Assembly: GCA_963932145.1 (NCBI GenBank)
Contig: OZ010573.1
Location: forward strand, 21,710,191-21,774,190
From: Acanthosepion lycidas
Lineage: Eukaryota > Mollusca > Cephalopoda > Sepiida > Sepiidae
DNA: 64,000 nt
Direction: 5' to 3'
The translations under genes and the position numbers were made by a program. Each line of letters opens with the position of its first letter. Position 1 is the first letter of the stretch. The notes under the pieces are model-generated. The model was not told where the DNA came from. It saw only the letters and a list, made by a program, of their open reading frames with translations, and searched no databases. Shown one piece after another: positions 33,415-44,640 of the stretch.

Positions 33415-33540
33415 ATTTATAAATTCATGAATCATTCATACAAAAAACAAATATAGAGGTTAATGATTTAAATGGCGAGAATTTAAATCATTAACCTCTA
33501 TATTTGTTTTTTGTATGAATGATTCATGAATTTATAAATT
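33415..33540. repeat. Near-perfect 59-bp-arm palindrome
   Basis: Arms 33415-33473 and 33481-33539 pair without a visible mismatch around the 7-nt loop 'ggcgaga'. The arms include 'ttataaattcatgaatcatt' and 'aatatagaggttaatgattt'. No relative occurs in this window. It may be a young MITE or a recent foldback duplication. Confidence 0.8.
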
Positions 33541-33560
33541 ATATTTGCACCTTTTAATTG

Positions 33561-33563
<3 letters not shown>

Positions 33564-33632
<69 letters not shown>
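33564..33632. repeat. (TA)n microsatellite
   Basis: Pure TA. Confidence 0.95.
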
Positions 33633-33634
<2 letters not shown>

Positions 33635-33839
33635 GACTCTCCTGTCGTAGTCGACGTATAAGGGTCAAGTAGCCCCGTTCCTAGGAACTGACAATCCAGA
33701 CACTAGTACATATGATTTGATTATAGTGGTGAATGTTTTGTACAGAACCAACCACACTTTTTGAAGGGCCGAATACAGAGACCTGGTGCACTACGTGCCA
33801 CAATGTCCCTAAACAAACCTCCGTAAGTTTTGAATTCAG
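33633..33839. other. Unassigned DNA
   Basis: No feature recognised. Confidence 0.35.
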
Positions 33840-34000
33840 AGTTATCCGTCTCCTAGACCACTTGCCATCCAAGGCTATAGAACCCAGTCTGTCCTGCTAT
33901 TTACCCATAGCTGGAGAGAGAAGAGGATTAATACCTTTCCCAAGGGTATTATTGGGAACGCCTCAGCCGTTGGGTAACGATCTTAACTACCCCCAAAAAA
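33840..34000 (-). mobile_element. SINE-2 body fragment
   Basis: 'gaccacttgccatccaaggc', 'tgtcctgctatttacccata' and 'cctttcccaaggg' are shared with the three copies at 63.3-63.9 kb. The tRNA-like head is missing. Confidence 0.7.
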
Positions 34001-34440
34001 GAGAAGTATCAGTACTATAACGTTCATGTGTCTATAGATGACCCCCACTAAAAAACTCTAATAGAAACATATGCATTAATGGGATGTTAGGGTGTTAAAC
34101 TTGCAAGCCATTAATCATGAAATCATTCCGTTTGTAATTATTATTTTTCATTATCCCTGTATCAGACTCAGTTCAGTCCAATTCTTGATGAAAAGTTTTC
34201 TAGTTTATTTCTGTCGTTAGCAGTTTTCGTTAAAGATCACGTTTCTGTCCATATTTACCTAGCTAGATTAGTCTGTTCATATTTACCTTAGTCTGCTAAG
34301 ATCGATTTGTCGGTCAGTTTAGTTTAGGCAACTCTCTCAGTCTGTTTATTTTGGTCTATCTGCCAATCTGTTCACCGTTTTCTTTCTGTTTAGCGCTGTC
34401 CATAACTGCTTTAGTATATACATATCTATACCAGTCTTTT
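34001..34440. other. Unassigned DNA
   Basis: No feature recognised; T-rich with some degenerate CTAT/CTGT units near the array. Confidence 0.35.
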
Positions 34441-34441
34441 C

Positions 34442-34510
<69 letters not shown>

Positions 34511-34562
34511 GTGTTCATCTTTGTCTATTAAATTCTATTTATCACTATCGCATTCTCTTCAA

Positions 34563-34624
<62 letters not shown>

Positions 34625-34676
34625 GTGTTCATCTTTGTCTATTAAATTCTATTTATCACTATCGCATTCTCTTCAA

Positions 34677-34710
<34 letters not shown>

Positions 34711-34762
34711 GTGTTCATCTTTGTCTATTAAATTCTATTTATCACTATCGCATTCTCTTCAA

Positions 34763-34804
<42 letters not shown>

Positions 34805-34856
34805 GTGTTCATCTTTGTCTATTAAATTCTATTTATCACTATCGCATTCTCTTCAA

Positions 34857-34914
<58 letters not shown>

Positions 34915-34966
34915 GTGTTCATCTTTGTCTATTAAATTCTATTTATCACTATCGCATTCTCTTCAA

Positions 34967-35028
<62 letters not shown>

Positions 35029-35080
35029 GTGTTCATCTTTGTCTATTAAATTCTATTTATCACTATCGCATTCTCTTCAA

Positions 35081-35134
<54 letters not shown>

Positions 35135-35268
35135 GTGTTCATCTTTGTCTATTAAATTCTATTTATCACTATCGCATTCTCTTCAAATCTATCTATCTAT
35201 CTATCTATCTATCTATGTGTTCATCTTTGTCTATTAAATTCTATTTATCACTATCGCATTCTCTTCAA

Positions 35269-35306
<38 letters not shown>

Positions 35307-35358
35307 GTGTTCATCTTTGTCTATTAAATTCTATTTATCACTATCGCATTCTCTTCAA

Positions 35359-35400
<42 letters not shown>

Positions 35401-35403
35401 TAA
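34441..35403. repeat. Higher-order array of (CTAT)n and a 55-bp spacer, nine copies
   Basis: Ten CTAT tracts of different length alternate with nine near-identical spacers starting 'gtgttcatctttgtctatta' and ending 'cgcattctcttcaaat'. Spacers start at about 34511, 34625, 34711, 34805, 34915, 35029, 35135, 35217 and 35307. Long Leu/Ser/Ile/Tyr frames across it are artefacts of repeat periodicity. Confidence 0.95.
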
Positions 35404-35804
35404 TCGATCTTAAAAGTTGAAAATATCGACAAATTGATTTTATGACCATCTTAGTCCAACTCAAGTATCTTTTCCATGATCAGCCGACATATCGATCAGA
35501 GAATTGGCAGTTTCAATCAGCTTTTTGCAGCTCGTCTGATTTTTAATTGTTTTTTGTTCCTGTTCATTAAAACTTATGTTTTGCGTCACTCTTTTGTCTT
35601 GGGCAGAAAGTTAGGTTTTAAATAATAGAATCTATTTCAGTAACCAAATAAAAAAAAAAAAAAAAAATGAAAAAAAAAAATGAAAAAATAAAAGAAAAAA
35701 GAAAAACATTGTCTCTTCAGTCGAACAGGTAGATAAATACTGAATATGCTGATATGTTTCTTTTCAGATGGATTTTAAATCGAGAGGATACAATTTTAAA
35801 TAAA

Positions 35805-35852
<48 letters not shown>

Positions 35853-36135
35853 ATACGAGTAAATATCCGTATAATTGCATCTAGATAACAAACTGTAGGT
35901 CTTTGTTATTACATATAAGTTGATGGATATTTTACATATACATTAAATATGCATAAATATAAATGCAAATGTATTAAATAATTAAATTTCAGAATTACGG
36001 TCAAATTGATTAGCTTAAATTTACATCACTTTTGTTGAATATGGAACCAAAGTACCAGCTGTCCATATCGACCTGTCGGTTGGAGCTTCAGAATACGCGT
36101 ACTTCACCTCCGCAGAGGGTTAACCCCCACAAATG
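35404..36135. other. Unassigned DNA with TA tract
   Basis: A-rich runs at 35649-35700 and (TA)n at 35809-35850. No gene recognised. Confidence 0.45.
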
Positions 36136-36292
36136 AGGCGTACTGGGTATGACGCTAAACTACATTCGGCAGCAAGGGCTCTGATCGGGATGTTTTGAGA
36201 AGTGTGGAATCCTCTCTTAATTGCTGTTGTCCCTAGGTTCACCTCGATTTGACCCGGAGTGATAGCACCTTTTGGAGTCCAACTATGAGAAC

Positions 36293-36780
36293 ATTATTAT
36301 AGTTAATCCCCAAACCGTGGTAGAACTGGAGGAAAATTATTATAGTTAATGTCAAAACCGTGGTCAAACTGGAGGAAAATTATTATAGTTAATCCATAAA
36401 CCGTGGTCAAACTGGAGCAAATTATTCTAGTTAATCCCCAAACCGTGGTCAAACTGGAGGCAAATTATTCTAGTTAATCCCCAAACCGTGGTCAAACTGG
36501 AGCAAATTATTCTAGTTAATCCCCAAACCGTGGTCAAACTGGAGGCAAATTATTCTAGTTAATCCCCAAACTGTGGTCAAACTGGAGGCAAATTATTCTA
36601 GTTAATCCCCAAACCGTGGTCAAACGGGAGGCAAATTATTCTAGTTAATCCCCAAACCGTGCTAAAACTGGGGGCAAATTATTGTAGTTAATCCCCAAAC
36701 CGTGGTAAAACTGGAGACAAATTAATGTAGTTAATCCCCAAACCGTGGTCAAACTGAATGCAAATTATTGTAGTAAAGTC
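36293..36780 (+). repeat. ~43-bp minisatellite, 11 copies
   Basis: Unit 'attctagttaatccccaaac' + 'cgtggtcaaactggaggcaa' repeated about 11 times, 41-44 bp each. Central copies are near-identical and outer ones diverged, as expected from unequal exchange. Confidence 0.95.
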
Positions 36781-36961
36781 CCAAACTTCTGTCTAAACAT
36801 TATGAATATATAAAAATAGATTTTTATAGTAAAAATGCCAGCAATACATGTTTGAAAAAAATATTGCCAGTAATACATTTAAAAAAAATTACCTGTAGTA
36901 CATTTTTGAAATAAAATATTAATACATATTCTATTCATACAAACCTATTGTCAGCATTATA

Positions 36962-37041
36962 TTAGGTTGGTGCAAAAATAATGTCGTTTTCTCACATATG
37001 TTACTATGTGAGAAAACGACATTATTTTTGCACCAACCTAA
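36962..37041. mobile_element. MADE1-like palindromic mariner MITE, copy 4 (80 bp)
   Basis: Same ends as copy 1 and TA flanks. Inner arms are GTCGTTTTCTCACATA with the exact complement on the other side and a short 'tgttac' loop. Inserted inside Rep-A: removing it restores the 'gcattatataat' junction expected from other copies. Confidence 0.9.
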
Positions 37042-37364
37042 TATAATCCACTGAGGTTGATATCCCGTAAAACAAAAAAAACCATATCCGTTGCCCATAA
37101 CCATTGGTCCGAACTGGTATATTTTATTACGGTTTGAGGAACTGTTTAAAACCTATATGCAGACCTACAGGGCACAGTCTTTTTCAAGCCCCCAGTTTTG
37201 ACATTGACTCTAATCTTCTACAGCCACTTCGGAAATGCAGTACTGATGGTGCCCAAAGCATCAACAGAAATGGGGATGACCTCTACTGAATTCGACACCC
37301 TGTCGACCGGGACTGTAGAATGTGCCCATTGTACGTCTGCAAGTAGGTAAATTATCTCCCAATG

Positions 37365-37870
37365 TATGTTCCTGGGTATGACGATAAGCTACATCCGACG
37401 CAAGGACGTTTCGAGGAGCGTGGAATTACCTCTTAATTGCTGTTGTTCCGAGATCCACCTTGACCTGGAGTGGCAGCACCTTTTAGGGTACAAGCAATGG
37501 GCAAATAGTCAACCCCCAAGCAAGCAAAAAACAAAACACCAGGAAAGTATAAAAATACATTTGCATAGTAAAACAAAACAATACATTTTTATAAAAAAAA
37601 TTCCAACAACATATTTTGTCGTGAAATTACCAACAATGTATATTTATAAAAAATATTACAAATAATACATTTTTCGAGTAAAATGACTAACAATACATTT
37701 GATAGCAAAATGAACAGAAATACATTTCATACTAGAATTACAAACAATACATTTTATAAAGCAAAGTGACTAACAATACATTTTATAGCAAAATGACCAG
37801 CAATACATTTTAAGTCAAAATGACCAGCAATACATTTTATAATAGAATTACCAAATTTTAAAGACATCAG
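37365..37870 (+). repeat. Rep-A dispersed repeat, copy 3
   Basis: 'gggtatgacgataagctaca', 'cttaattgctgttgttccg' and 'gagtggcagcaccttttagg' match the family. The 3' half is a short tandem of 'aatacattttatagcaaaat' + 'gac' units, about ten irregular copies. Confidence 0.65.
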
Positions 37871-39164
37871 TCTATATGAGGGGAGAGAGTAAAGCTTTTT
37901 TTTCATTTACTTGCAGCATCTTTCCCAGTGTATCATTCTTGCTACAATGTCGTACCTTATTTTGTATCCTTTCTGTATTAACTGTGTTCATTCCGGAAAA
38001 ATGTTCTGCACTGTTGTTATCATTTGAGAGAGCAGCATACCAACAAAATATGTCTTGAGTTACAAACACAATGAGACCATTATACTCATCAGGACAGTAT
38101 AATAAGGATATATACCTCAGTCGAGTAACCTAATCCATTCAAACCGTCACCGATTGAGGGAATCTCGATAGTTGCCTCATTTCTCAAACTTAAAAAACCC
38201 CTCTTGACATAGGGCAATAATGCTGCCTCACTACTCCCGCTCACAAAGAGATATCTACAGTGTATCTAACTTTAGAGCAATTACATAACTGGTTATGGTC
38301 GGGTAACTGACAAACCAATCTGCAGTACTGAACGCGATATTTACTGTTGTCAATCTTAATTCACCAAGACCAAACATGTCCATGTTAAAGCCACCAATCA
38401 ACTAAGAATAAAATCCGTATTTTTAAAATAAAGGCTTTAATTATTTTAGACATTTTTTACGGTTGAAGGTGCGTATCATATTTGTATTCTCACGAGTGAG
38501 TGTGTTTCGTATTGAGGTTCGTATATTTCCGTGTTAGTTTACATGTGCACATATGGAGCTTTGGTCTGAGAAATGTAGATTCAGCTGTCTTGATAAGCGA
38601 GTGGTGGTGTGTTCGAAATGATTATTTATTATTTTGTTTTCATCGTGAACACTGTTGGGGAATTTGAATTCTGAAATACAATTTTGATTTTGCTGGTGAG
38701 CTCTTGTTGCTGATAAGATTGATTGTTCTGATTTCTTTTATAATATAATAATTTGACATTTTTAGTTTGTTTAACTGGGATGATATATTTAAAAAAAAAC
38801 TTAGAATAAATTCGCCCTTTTCTGTGTATTTGGTTTCGGTAAAATATATTGATACCATTGCTATTATCTCTGTGATTTGTGTTACTTTTGCTTAGTTTTG
38901 AAAGAAACAATTTAATTTAGGTATCTCCACGAGATCACAAAATAAAATCAGCATACCGTAATGAAAACATGCTCTAAACCTAATGAAGACATAGGCCTAT
39001 CTTCAAAATCCTTCTGTTATTATTAAAAGAAAGGATCAAAGTATTTTTGAATATTTCATTAAATTTTTTACTCCTTTTTAGAACATTTGAAATTTTGATT
39101 AAAAAAATGATATAATGGAATATGCATACACCTGAGTTCCCACTCACTGGAATATGATTAGCTG
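37871..39164. other. Unassigned DNA
   Basis: No gene or repeat recognised. Several short frames lack motifs. Confidence 0.4.
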
Positions 39165-39400
39165 GTGTCCGTCATAAATACAGACGGACGTGTAGGTACG
39201 ACAGAGTTTAAGTCTATGACGACGCCTACTGGACTACGCCATTGGCTATTTTATTGGTCTACACCTATTACCTGCGACTACAACGAGTACCAGTCGATTA
39301 CTGCTATCGTGTACTTCTTGGTTACAGTAGCCAAAACCACATAGCTACTTCGATCAACTATATCCCTTTCCGGGATATATAAAAAAATTTGTTTTTCTTG
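39165..39400 (+). promoter_or_regulatory. Promoter-like stretch with ATTGG and TATA
   Basis: Two inverted CCAAT boxes ('cattggctattttattggtc' at ~39240) sit ~120 bp before 'gggatatataaaa' at ~39373. Local composition is less AT-rich. It could be a decayed LTR or a cryptic promoter. No downstream gene or LTR ends were found. Confidence 0.25.
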
Positions 39401-39985
39401 CGTCGGTGGTTGTACTAACTTTTAGCATAGCACATTTTCGGCTCTTTTTTTGCGTTGACAGATACATTAATTTGGAAATTCTTGCAAAAATCAAATTCTC
39501 TGAGTCTAATGACATTTTCAAGACTTATTCACAACGAATTAAATTATTTTTGAAATTCTTTTTATTAGAAAATCTTGGTAAAATATTTTTGTTCTTTCCT
39601 CTTGTTTGATTCATCGAGATAATTTGCAGTGATTACATTAGTTAAAAACAGAATTTTTTTGAAGAATTTAAATCACCGATTTTATTTTGCAAAATCGCAC
39701 CCAGTCTTACCGAAAATCTGTTCTGAGTCGAAAAATAACAAACACAATAAAACTAAGACATTATTTAATTCGAAAAGCTTTTAATTGCTTTTATGAATAA
39801 TATATATTAAAAACAGTATCGTCTGAAGAAAAATAAATTTCGAAGAATAATGAAATTTTACAAGACTCGTTTTGACTTGTTCCAATGTTTTCCAGTTTAA
39901 AATTGAATAATTTATAAAGATTTTGAATCTTTTAAGGTTCAATTCCGATGAGATAATTTTAAGGAATATTGTTATTAATAAAACT
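39401..39985. other. Unassigned AT-rich DNA
   Basis: No feature recognised. Confidence 0.4.
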
Positions 39986-40905
39986 GGAAGCCATATTGCC
40001 TGTCTGAGAGCAGATTATGGGATGTAAGGTAGCAGACAGGCAATATGGCTTCCGCTTTGCCCGATCTACAGCTGATGTGCTTACGGCCATCACTGAAATT
40101 GTCTACCAAGCTCTTCAGAATAACGGAGAAGCTCGTGCCGTGGCACTAGACATCTTCAAAGCGTTTGATAGGGTTTGGCATGCTGGCCCTCTTCGCAAGC
40201 TCCAGGGTTATGGTATTACAGGTCGATTGTTTGACTTAATACAATAATTTCTGTCTAACCGCGAATTGAAGTTCGTTCTCAACGGATTCTCCTCCAGCTC
40301 CTATCCCACGAATGCAGGTGTTCCTCAAGACTCCATCCTAGGCCCTACTCTGTTCCTTAACTTCATCAACGATCTTCCGGACGCTATTGATTCCCAAGTA
40401 GGCATTTACGCGAACAACACTACAATTTACTCTTGCGTCAAAAACAAATCTAGTGTCGCTAACAAAACTAACCTGGCCGTGCGTCTTGAAAAGGACCTCC
40501 AATCGGTTGTGAACTGGGGCAGGAATTGGCTGGTCAACTTTAATGCATCAAAAACAAAACTGCTCTCTATTACTCACCTGGCATCCCGCTCTCGGCCTTT
40601 CACTGTTGAAACTGTTAAAATAGCCGCCTCTTCTACTCAATATCTCGCACCCCTCGCCTGTGGAACTCCCTTCCCTATTCCTATTTCCCTGATAGCTATA
40701 ATCTCCAACTATTCAAATGTAATGTCAATCGACATCCTCAGTTGTCTTGATCTATCCACTATCCTTCTCCTCATCCTTTCCTCTACCATTTCTACCTGTT
40801 CTCGCTCCAAATCCTCTATAATCCCTTGTGTGCTAGTGGCTTCTTGCCTTGCTTGGGGTGAAAGGCTTTAAAAAAATGTACTAATCATATATTTTAAAGC
40901 TTATT
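39986..40905 (+). pseudogene. LINE-A reverse transcriptase, internally deleted, dead active site
   Basis: The copy begins inside the RT palm at DRQYGFRFARSTADVLTAI, then AVALDIFKAFDRVWHAGPL, a TAA stop at 40245, SNRELKFVLNG, NAGVPQDSILGPTLFLNFIN and IYANNTTIYSC. Relatives have GVPQGS and YADD, so both catalytic aspartates are now Asn and the GVPQG Gly is Asp. The frame continues through SVVNWGRNWLVNFNASKTKL, then jumps to LASRSRPFTVETVK, skipping roughly 200 residues that other copies retain. The C-terminus is frameshifted. It ends in the LINE-A tail (~40830-40880). A 20-bp inverted duplicate of the first bases lies at 39986-40005. Confidence 0.85.
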
Positions 40906-41690
40906 ACAATCTGAAAACATGGACTATTTTTAAAAAGAATTTTGATTTGATTTTATATATGTATGTCGATGCAGAATTTTTGAAATATGGATGTGTAAAC
41001 TGATGAATCTATTAATAAAATGTTTTAAGGGTTGTCTTCCTCTACGTGAAAAAAAAAAAAACTAATGATAATTGTCGTCTGCTACACCATAGTTAATTAT
41101 GCTCACGTTCGGCGGTTAACCCGCCGTCAATAAATCGATTAATACGTCAGAAAAAACAAGACCCCAGGTTAAGAAAATTATTGTATACAACATTTTATGC
41201 TATAAGTAATATTTGTTTGAAATCAGATTAACTTAAAATTAAATTTGATAATTTTCTTCAAATAAGGTTTCAGAAGTATACATTTTATTTTTGCAAGATT
41301 TTTAATATGGAAAATTAAGTTTTGTTTACAAATGTCTAAAAAATGGTTGACGTGATCGATTTTATTGAAAAAAAAGTGCAACGCTATTCCAATCAATATA
41401 ATTTCTGTTTGAAATACGCCAAATTATTTTACTTACCGGATATAGTAAATTTAATTTACTTTCATTTAAAGCTAAATTGAAAGCTTCAGGAAAGCTTTTT
41501 TATTTTTAAAAATTCATTTTAAACCTTACGTATACTCATTTCGTGGAGGTACCTAATTTAATTTGACTGCCTATAATGTAATTTGGGAAACTGTTGTTTA
41601 CCACTTTTCGCTTTATGTTACTGAATTCTTTAAAGAATAGCATACTCGAGAATATAATCATGCGTTCTCTCGTTAGGAAGTTTTTTTTAT
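40906..41690. other. Unassigned AT-rich DNA
   Basis: No feature recognised. Confidence 0.4.
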
Positions 41691-41694
41691 TACT

Positions 41695-42030
41695 GTGACT
41701 TTGTATCGAAGTGGATATTCGATGTTATAATTAAGATGGCTTAAGTATCTTATGTAGTAGAGTAAAATATTGTTATTGGATTCTACGAGAACGTCTTGGA
41801 ATTGCATTTTGTTATCATTACTAAATACGTAAGTAAATTTTGAATGGAGTAACTTTAGATATTCAATTTCTTGTTTTTATTGCTGGCTAAAATGAAAATA
41901 TCATTAATAAATATTGAACGAAAAGTGAAGGTATTACATGTTTTTTGAAAGCAGTTTTCAATAGAAAACATACAGTAACAGGTTAGCCCAAGGAAACTAT
42001 TTACCTGGTGTAACAGCAAAATTGTCCACT
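41695..42030 (-). mobile_element. Possible PLE-type RT fragment
   Basis: The minus strand reads FRSIFINDIFILASNKNKKL, a stop, and YSIQNLLTYLV. This resembles the RT active-site region of PLEs (YRRYIDDIFIL...), with IDD replaced by IND. Similarity is short and the assignment is weak. Confidence 0.3.
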
Positions 42031-42034
42031 TGTT

Positions 42035-42375
42035 AGAACAAGCTTTGAACCTGTCTATATTTCTGAGATGAGGTATTATGTACATTATATACATTATTCG
42101 GACTATTATCCTCATCTTTGTCTCCATATTTATTACAACGTTTCGGCCGTTGTACGCTCCGGCCTTCTTCAGGTGGTTGGAATATCGAACTGAACCCTTT
42201 ATTTCGCTCACTGGGGTAGACTGTTCTCATGTTTGATGGATGTCAGTTATCAGTTATCTCCTGTTAATTTTCCATCTGAAAGCTCTCCACTGCCTTAACC
42301 GGGTATTGAACTCACACTCTTTGGGTCCTGTCACTGGATCTAACCAACGTCTTTATCCACTGTGCCATGTGTCCT
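42035..42375 (-). mobile_element. SINE-3, nearly full-length copy
   Basis: The minus strand starts near 42372 with 'ggcacagtggataaagacgt', an A-box-like motif, then 'gtgagttcaatacccggt' (B box) about 55 bp downstream. 'gataactgataactgacatc', the CTGAAGA...GAAAC motif (42140-42172) and a 3' 'cctcatctcagaaatat' follow. The tRNA-like head in correct orientation makes this the reference for the inverted 30.3-kb copy. Confidence 0.7.
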
Positions 42376-42439
42376 TGAGGACATCTGTGTATGAATTTCT
42401 GTGTATGAATTTCTGGGTATTATAAACCTAATGTCTTCA

Positions 42440-42670
42440 GCAACATTTTTTTACCAGTGCTCATATTTAGCTTTAATTTGAAATAATGATCCCTCTTCCT
42501 GTTGTGACCTCCTGATCTAGTTTTCCTGTCTATTGTTCTCAATTTTTAAAAGTTATTCACCGTTCTCTTGATGGTTCTTGAATGGACTTTGATGATGGAA
42601 GCCAGAATATGAATGTTGGTGCAGTCCTGAATGATCTTCTTCGCCTCACCATTGGAAGACATAATTTTAA
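42440..42670 (-). pseudogene. Possible Tc1-type transposase N-terminus
   Basis: The minus strand reads MSSNGEAKKIIQDCTNIHIL, ASIIKVHSRTIKRTVNNF, then after a stop and shift LRTIDRKTRSGGHNRKRD. The order helix-turn-helix followed by an RSGGxxRKR basic stretch fits Tc1 transposase N-termini. No catalytic domain is attached. Confidence 0.4.
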
Positions 42671-42879
42671 TTAGTTCTCTTTTTGACTAAATAGATTAAT
42701 AGACATTTTTCATTGATTCTTACAACAAATGATATCAAGATGGTTAAACGTCTTATCTAAAAACCTGGAAAAAAGACACTCAATTTGTTTAATGTTTTTT
42801 TTAGCTATTAAACATTTTGTTAGATTGACAGTTATAGCATGCTGTTACCGGATTTGGACAATTTTACTGTTACATCCGG

Positions 42880-43320
42880 TATATTATCCAATTGTTTGAG
42901 TATATATGTTACCATTGTGGACATAAATATTGATGTTAAGGATAACATTAACCGTTTCCTTGTAGGGAAACATTTGGCAATCATTGATCGAACAGCCAGT
43001 ATTGCTGTCGCTTGAAATGTATAAAACTTTTCTGTTAAAACAATTTTTCAGGAAAATAGGATTCTCTAGCCTTCTAATTATTATCGCTCTTTCCAGTATA
43101 GATAGGAGTTCATTCCTAACCTTTTCTTGGAAAATCAACGTCGCATGACATTTTCTCTTCGATTTTCATGTGCTATCCATTTTAGTTGTTGTGGCTTTTG
43201 AAGTTATGAGTTTTGAGTCCTTAAGTTATGTGATTTCTCTTATTTGGTAAAGTTCTTTGTTGTGATTCTTTTTTTGCCAGTTCACGAGACTTGAAAAACG
43301 ATGGTCCTTGTTAAACACTA
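42880..43320 (-). repeat. Unclassified dispersed repeat, copy 2 (pair with 16130-16620)
   Basis: An open 84-residue minus frame includes LKNCFNRKVLYISSDSNTGC and SINDCQMFPYKETVNVILNI. The 16-kb copy preserves KNCFNRNVL, CSINDCQ and the same flanks. The protein family is not recognised. Confidence 0.5.
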
Positions 43321-43374
43321 CAAGCTTCTATCTGAGATAGCGTTCGTATATAGACTGTAGATCATAAAATGTCT

Positions 43375-43640
43375 TGTTGGTAATTTTACTATAAAAATGT
43401 ATTTTTATATATTTTAGCGTTGCATTGTGATTTTGCTATAAAAATGTATTGTTGCTTATTTTACTATAAAAATATACTGCAGATTTTAGTTTCGCGGTTC
43501 ACTATTTGATGGGACCCTAGCAGGGGCTACCACCCCGATCAGGGTGAACCTGGGAACAACAGCAATTAAGAGGTGCTTCGACTTCCAATATCATGATCAG
43601 AGGCCTTGCTGCCGGATGTAGTTTATCGTCATCACGAATG
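43375..43640 (-). repeat. Rep-A dispersed repeat, copy 4
   Basis: 'ggctaccaccccgatcaggg', 'cagcaattaagaggtg' and 'ccggatgtagtttatcgtc' match the family in reverse, and the 5' side carries a 'tactataaaaatgtattg' short tandem. Confidence 0.65.
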
Positions 43641-43709
43641 CTTTGTAATCCTTTGTGATTATTCAATTTTGCAAAGTTGAACTTTTTGGTTATGATTGTT
43701 TGTAGTTTC

Positions 43710-44080
43710 TTTTTTTTTTAAGCGTTTCACCCCAAGCAAGGCGGGAAGCCACTAGGACGCAAGGGGTTACAGAAGATTTGGAGCAAGATCAGATAGTAGT
43801 GATAGAGGAAAGGATGAGGAGAAGGATAGTGGATAGATCAAGGCAACTGAAGATGTCGATTGACATTACATTTGAATAGTTGGAGATTATAGCTTTCAGG
43901 GAAACTGGAATAGGGAAGGGAGTTCCACAGGCGAGAGGTGCGAGATATGAAGCTATTGGAGTAGAAGAGACGGCTACATTTAGTAGTTTTGACAGTGAAA
44001 GGGTGAGAGCCGGATGCCAGCCTCGTAGGGCGCTTGAATTTATGAAGTCTGGGAACCAGCAAATGCAGCTCCGGGTTATT
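43710..44080 (-). mobile_element. LINE-A C-terminus and 3' tail
   Basis: The minus strand carries TRLASGSHPFTVKTTKCSRL, RTSRLWNSLPYSSFPESYNL and FKCNVNRHLQL, then the LINE-A tail ending in a poly-A (plus-strand T-run at 43712-43720). It is in frame over 74 residues and the best preserved LINE-A C-terminus here. Confidence 0.8.
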
Positions 44081-44189
44081 AGGATAACGCTTACATGGAA
44101 GTCACATAGAGAAACGCATCAATTGATTTCTTCCTTTTTGTCATTCACTTACACATCATATGTGTATTTATATATATACATTGTTTTTA
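44081..44189. other. Spacer between two LINE-A fragments
   Basis: AT-rich DNA with no motif. Confidence 0.4.
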
Positions 44190-44640
44190 TTGTTATCACC
44201 GCAAGCAAGGTAGTACAGTCAGCAACACGCAAGTGCTACAGGGAGTGGAGGAATTAGGAACGGAATCATTAGTAACGAGGAGTGAGAGATAAAGGAGTAA
44301 TCAGGAGGACAGTAGATAGCGATTGACATTGCATTTAAATTTTTGCAGATTAAAGTTGGCTGGAAAGCATGGAGCCGGAAGAGAGTTCTACAAGCGAGAA
44401 ATGCGAGAAAAGAAACTGTCAGCATAGAATTTACGGATACATTTTAGCTAGCTCATCTGTAAATGGATCTTGCCGTCAGTCTAGTATTGCGCTTAAAATC
44501 ATACAATCTAAGTACCATGGCGAAGAGCTGCCTCGAACAATTACCATGAAAATATTTATAAAAATGACACAGAGAGGCGACGTTACGGCGGTGAGAAAGT
44601 GACTGAACCCGAGCCGCCAGATCAGGACCAGATTTTTACA
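44190..44640 (-). mobile_element. LINE-A C-terminal fragment, second copy
   Basis: From 44640 the minus strand reads IWRLGFSHFLTAVTSPLCVI, FINIFMVIVRGSSS (relatives: RRNVASLCIFYKYFHGNCSSE), then ALFRLHAFQPTLICKNLNAMSIA and the tail near 44210. It lies head-to-tail with the copy at 43710-44080. Confidence 0.65.

Larger units (their letters stand above)
36140..37090 (+). repeat. Rep-A dispersed repeat, copy 2, with internal minisatellite and MITE
   Basis: Starts with 'gggtatgacgctaaactaca' and 'cttaattgctgttgtccc', matching 58550-58700, and ends 'ccactgaggttgatatcccg' plus 'taaaacaaaaaaaacc', matching 58945-58980. Between them it has grown an 11-copy minisatellite and received MITE copy 4. Confidence 0.7.

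Noticed and set aside
34351..35403. Regular repeat-spacer array resembling CRISPR, and long Leu/Ser/Ile/Tyr open frames
   Set aside because: The alternating parts are a CTAT microsatellite and one constant spacer, the reverse of CRISPR logic, in eukaryotic DNA. The frames stay open only because of repeat periodicity.
37100..37665. Short frames at 37104 and 37366
   Set aside because: They lie in or beside Rep-A, whose other copies do not keep these frames.
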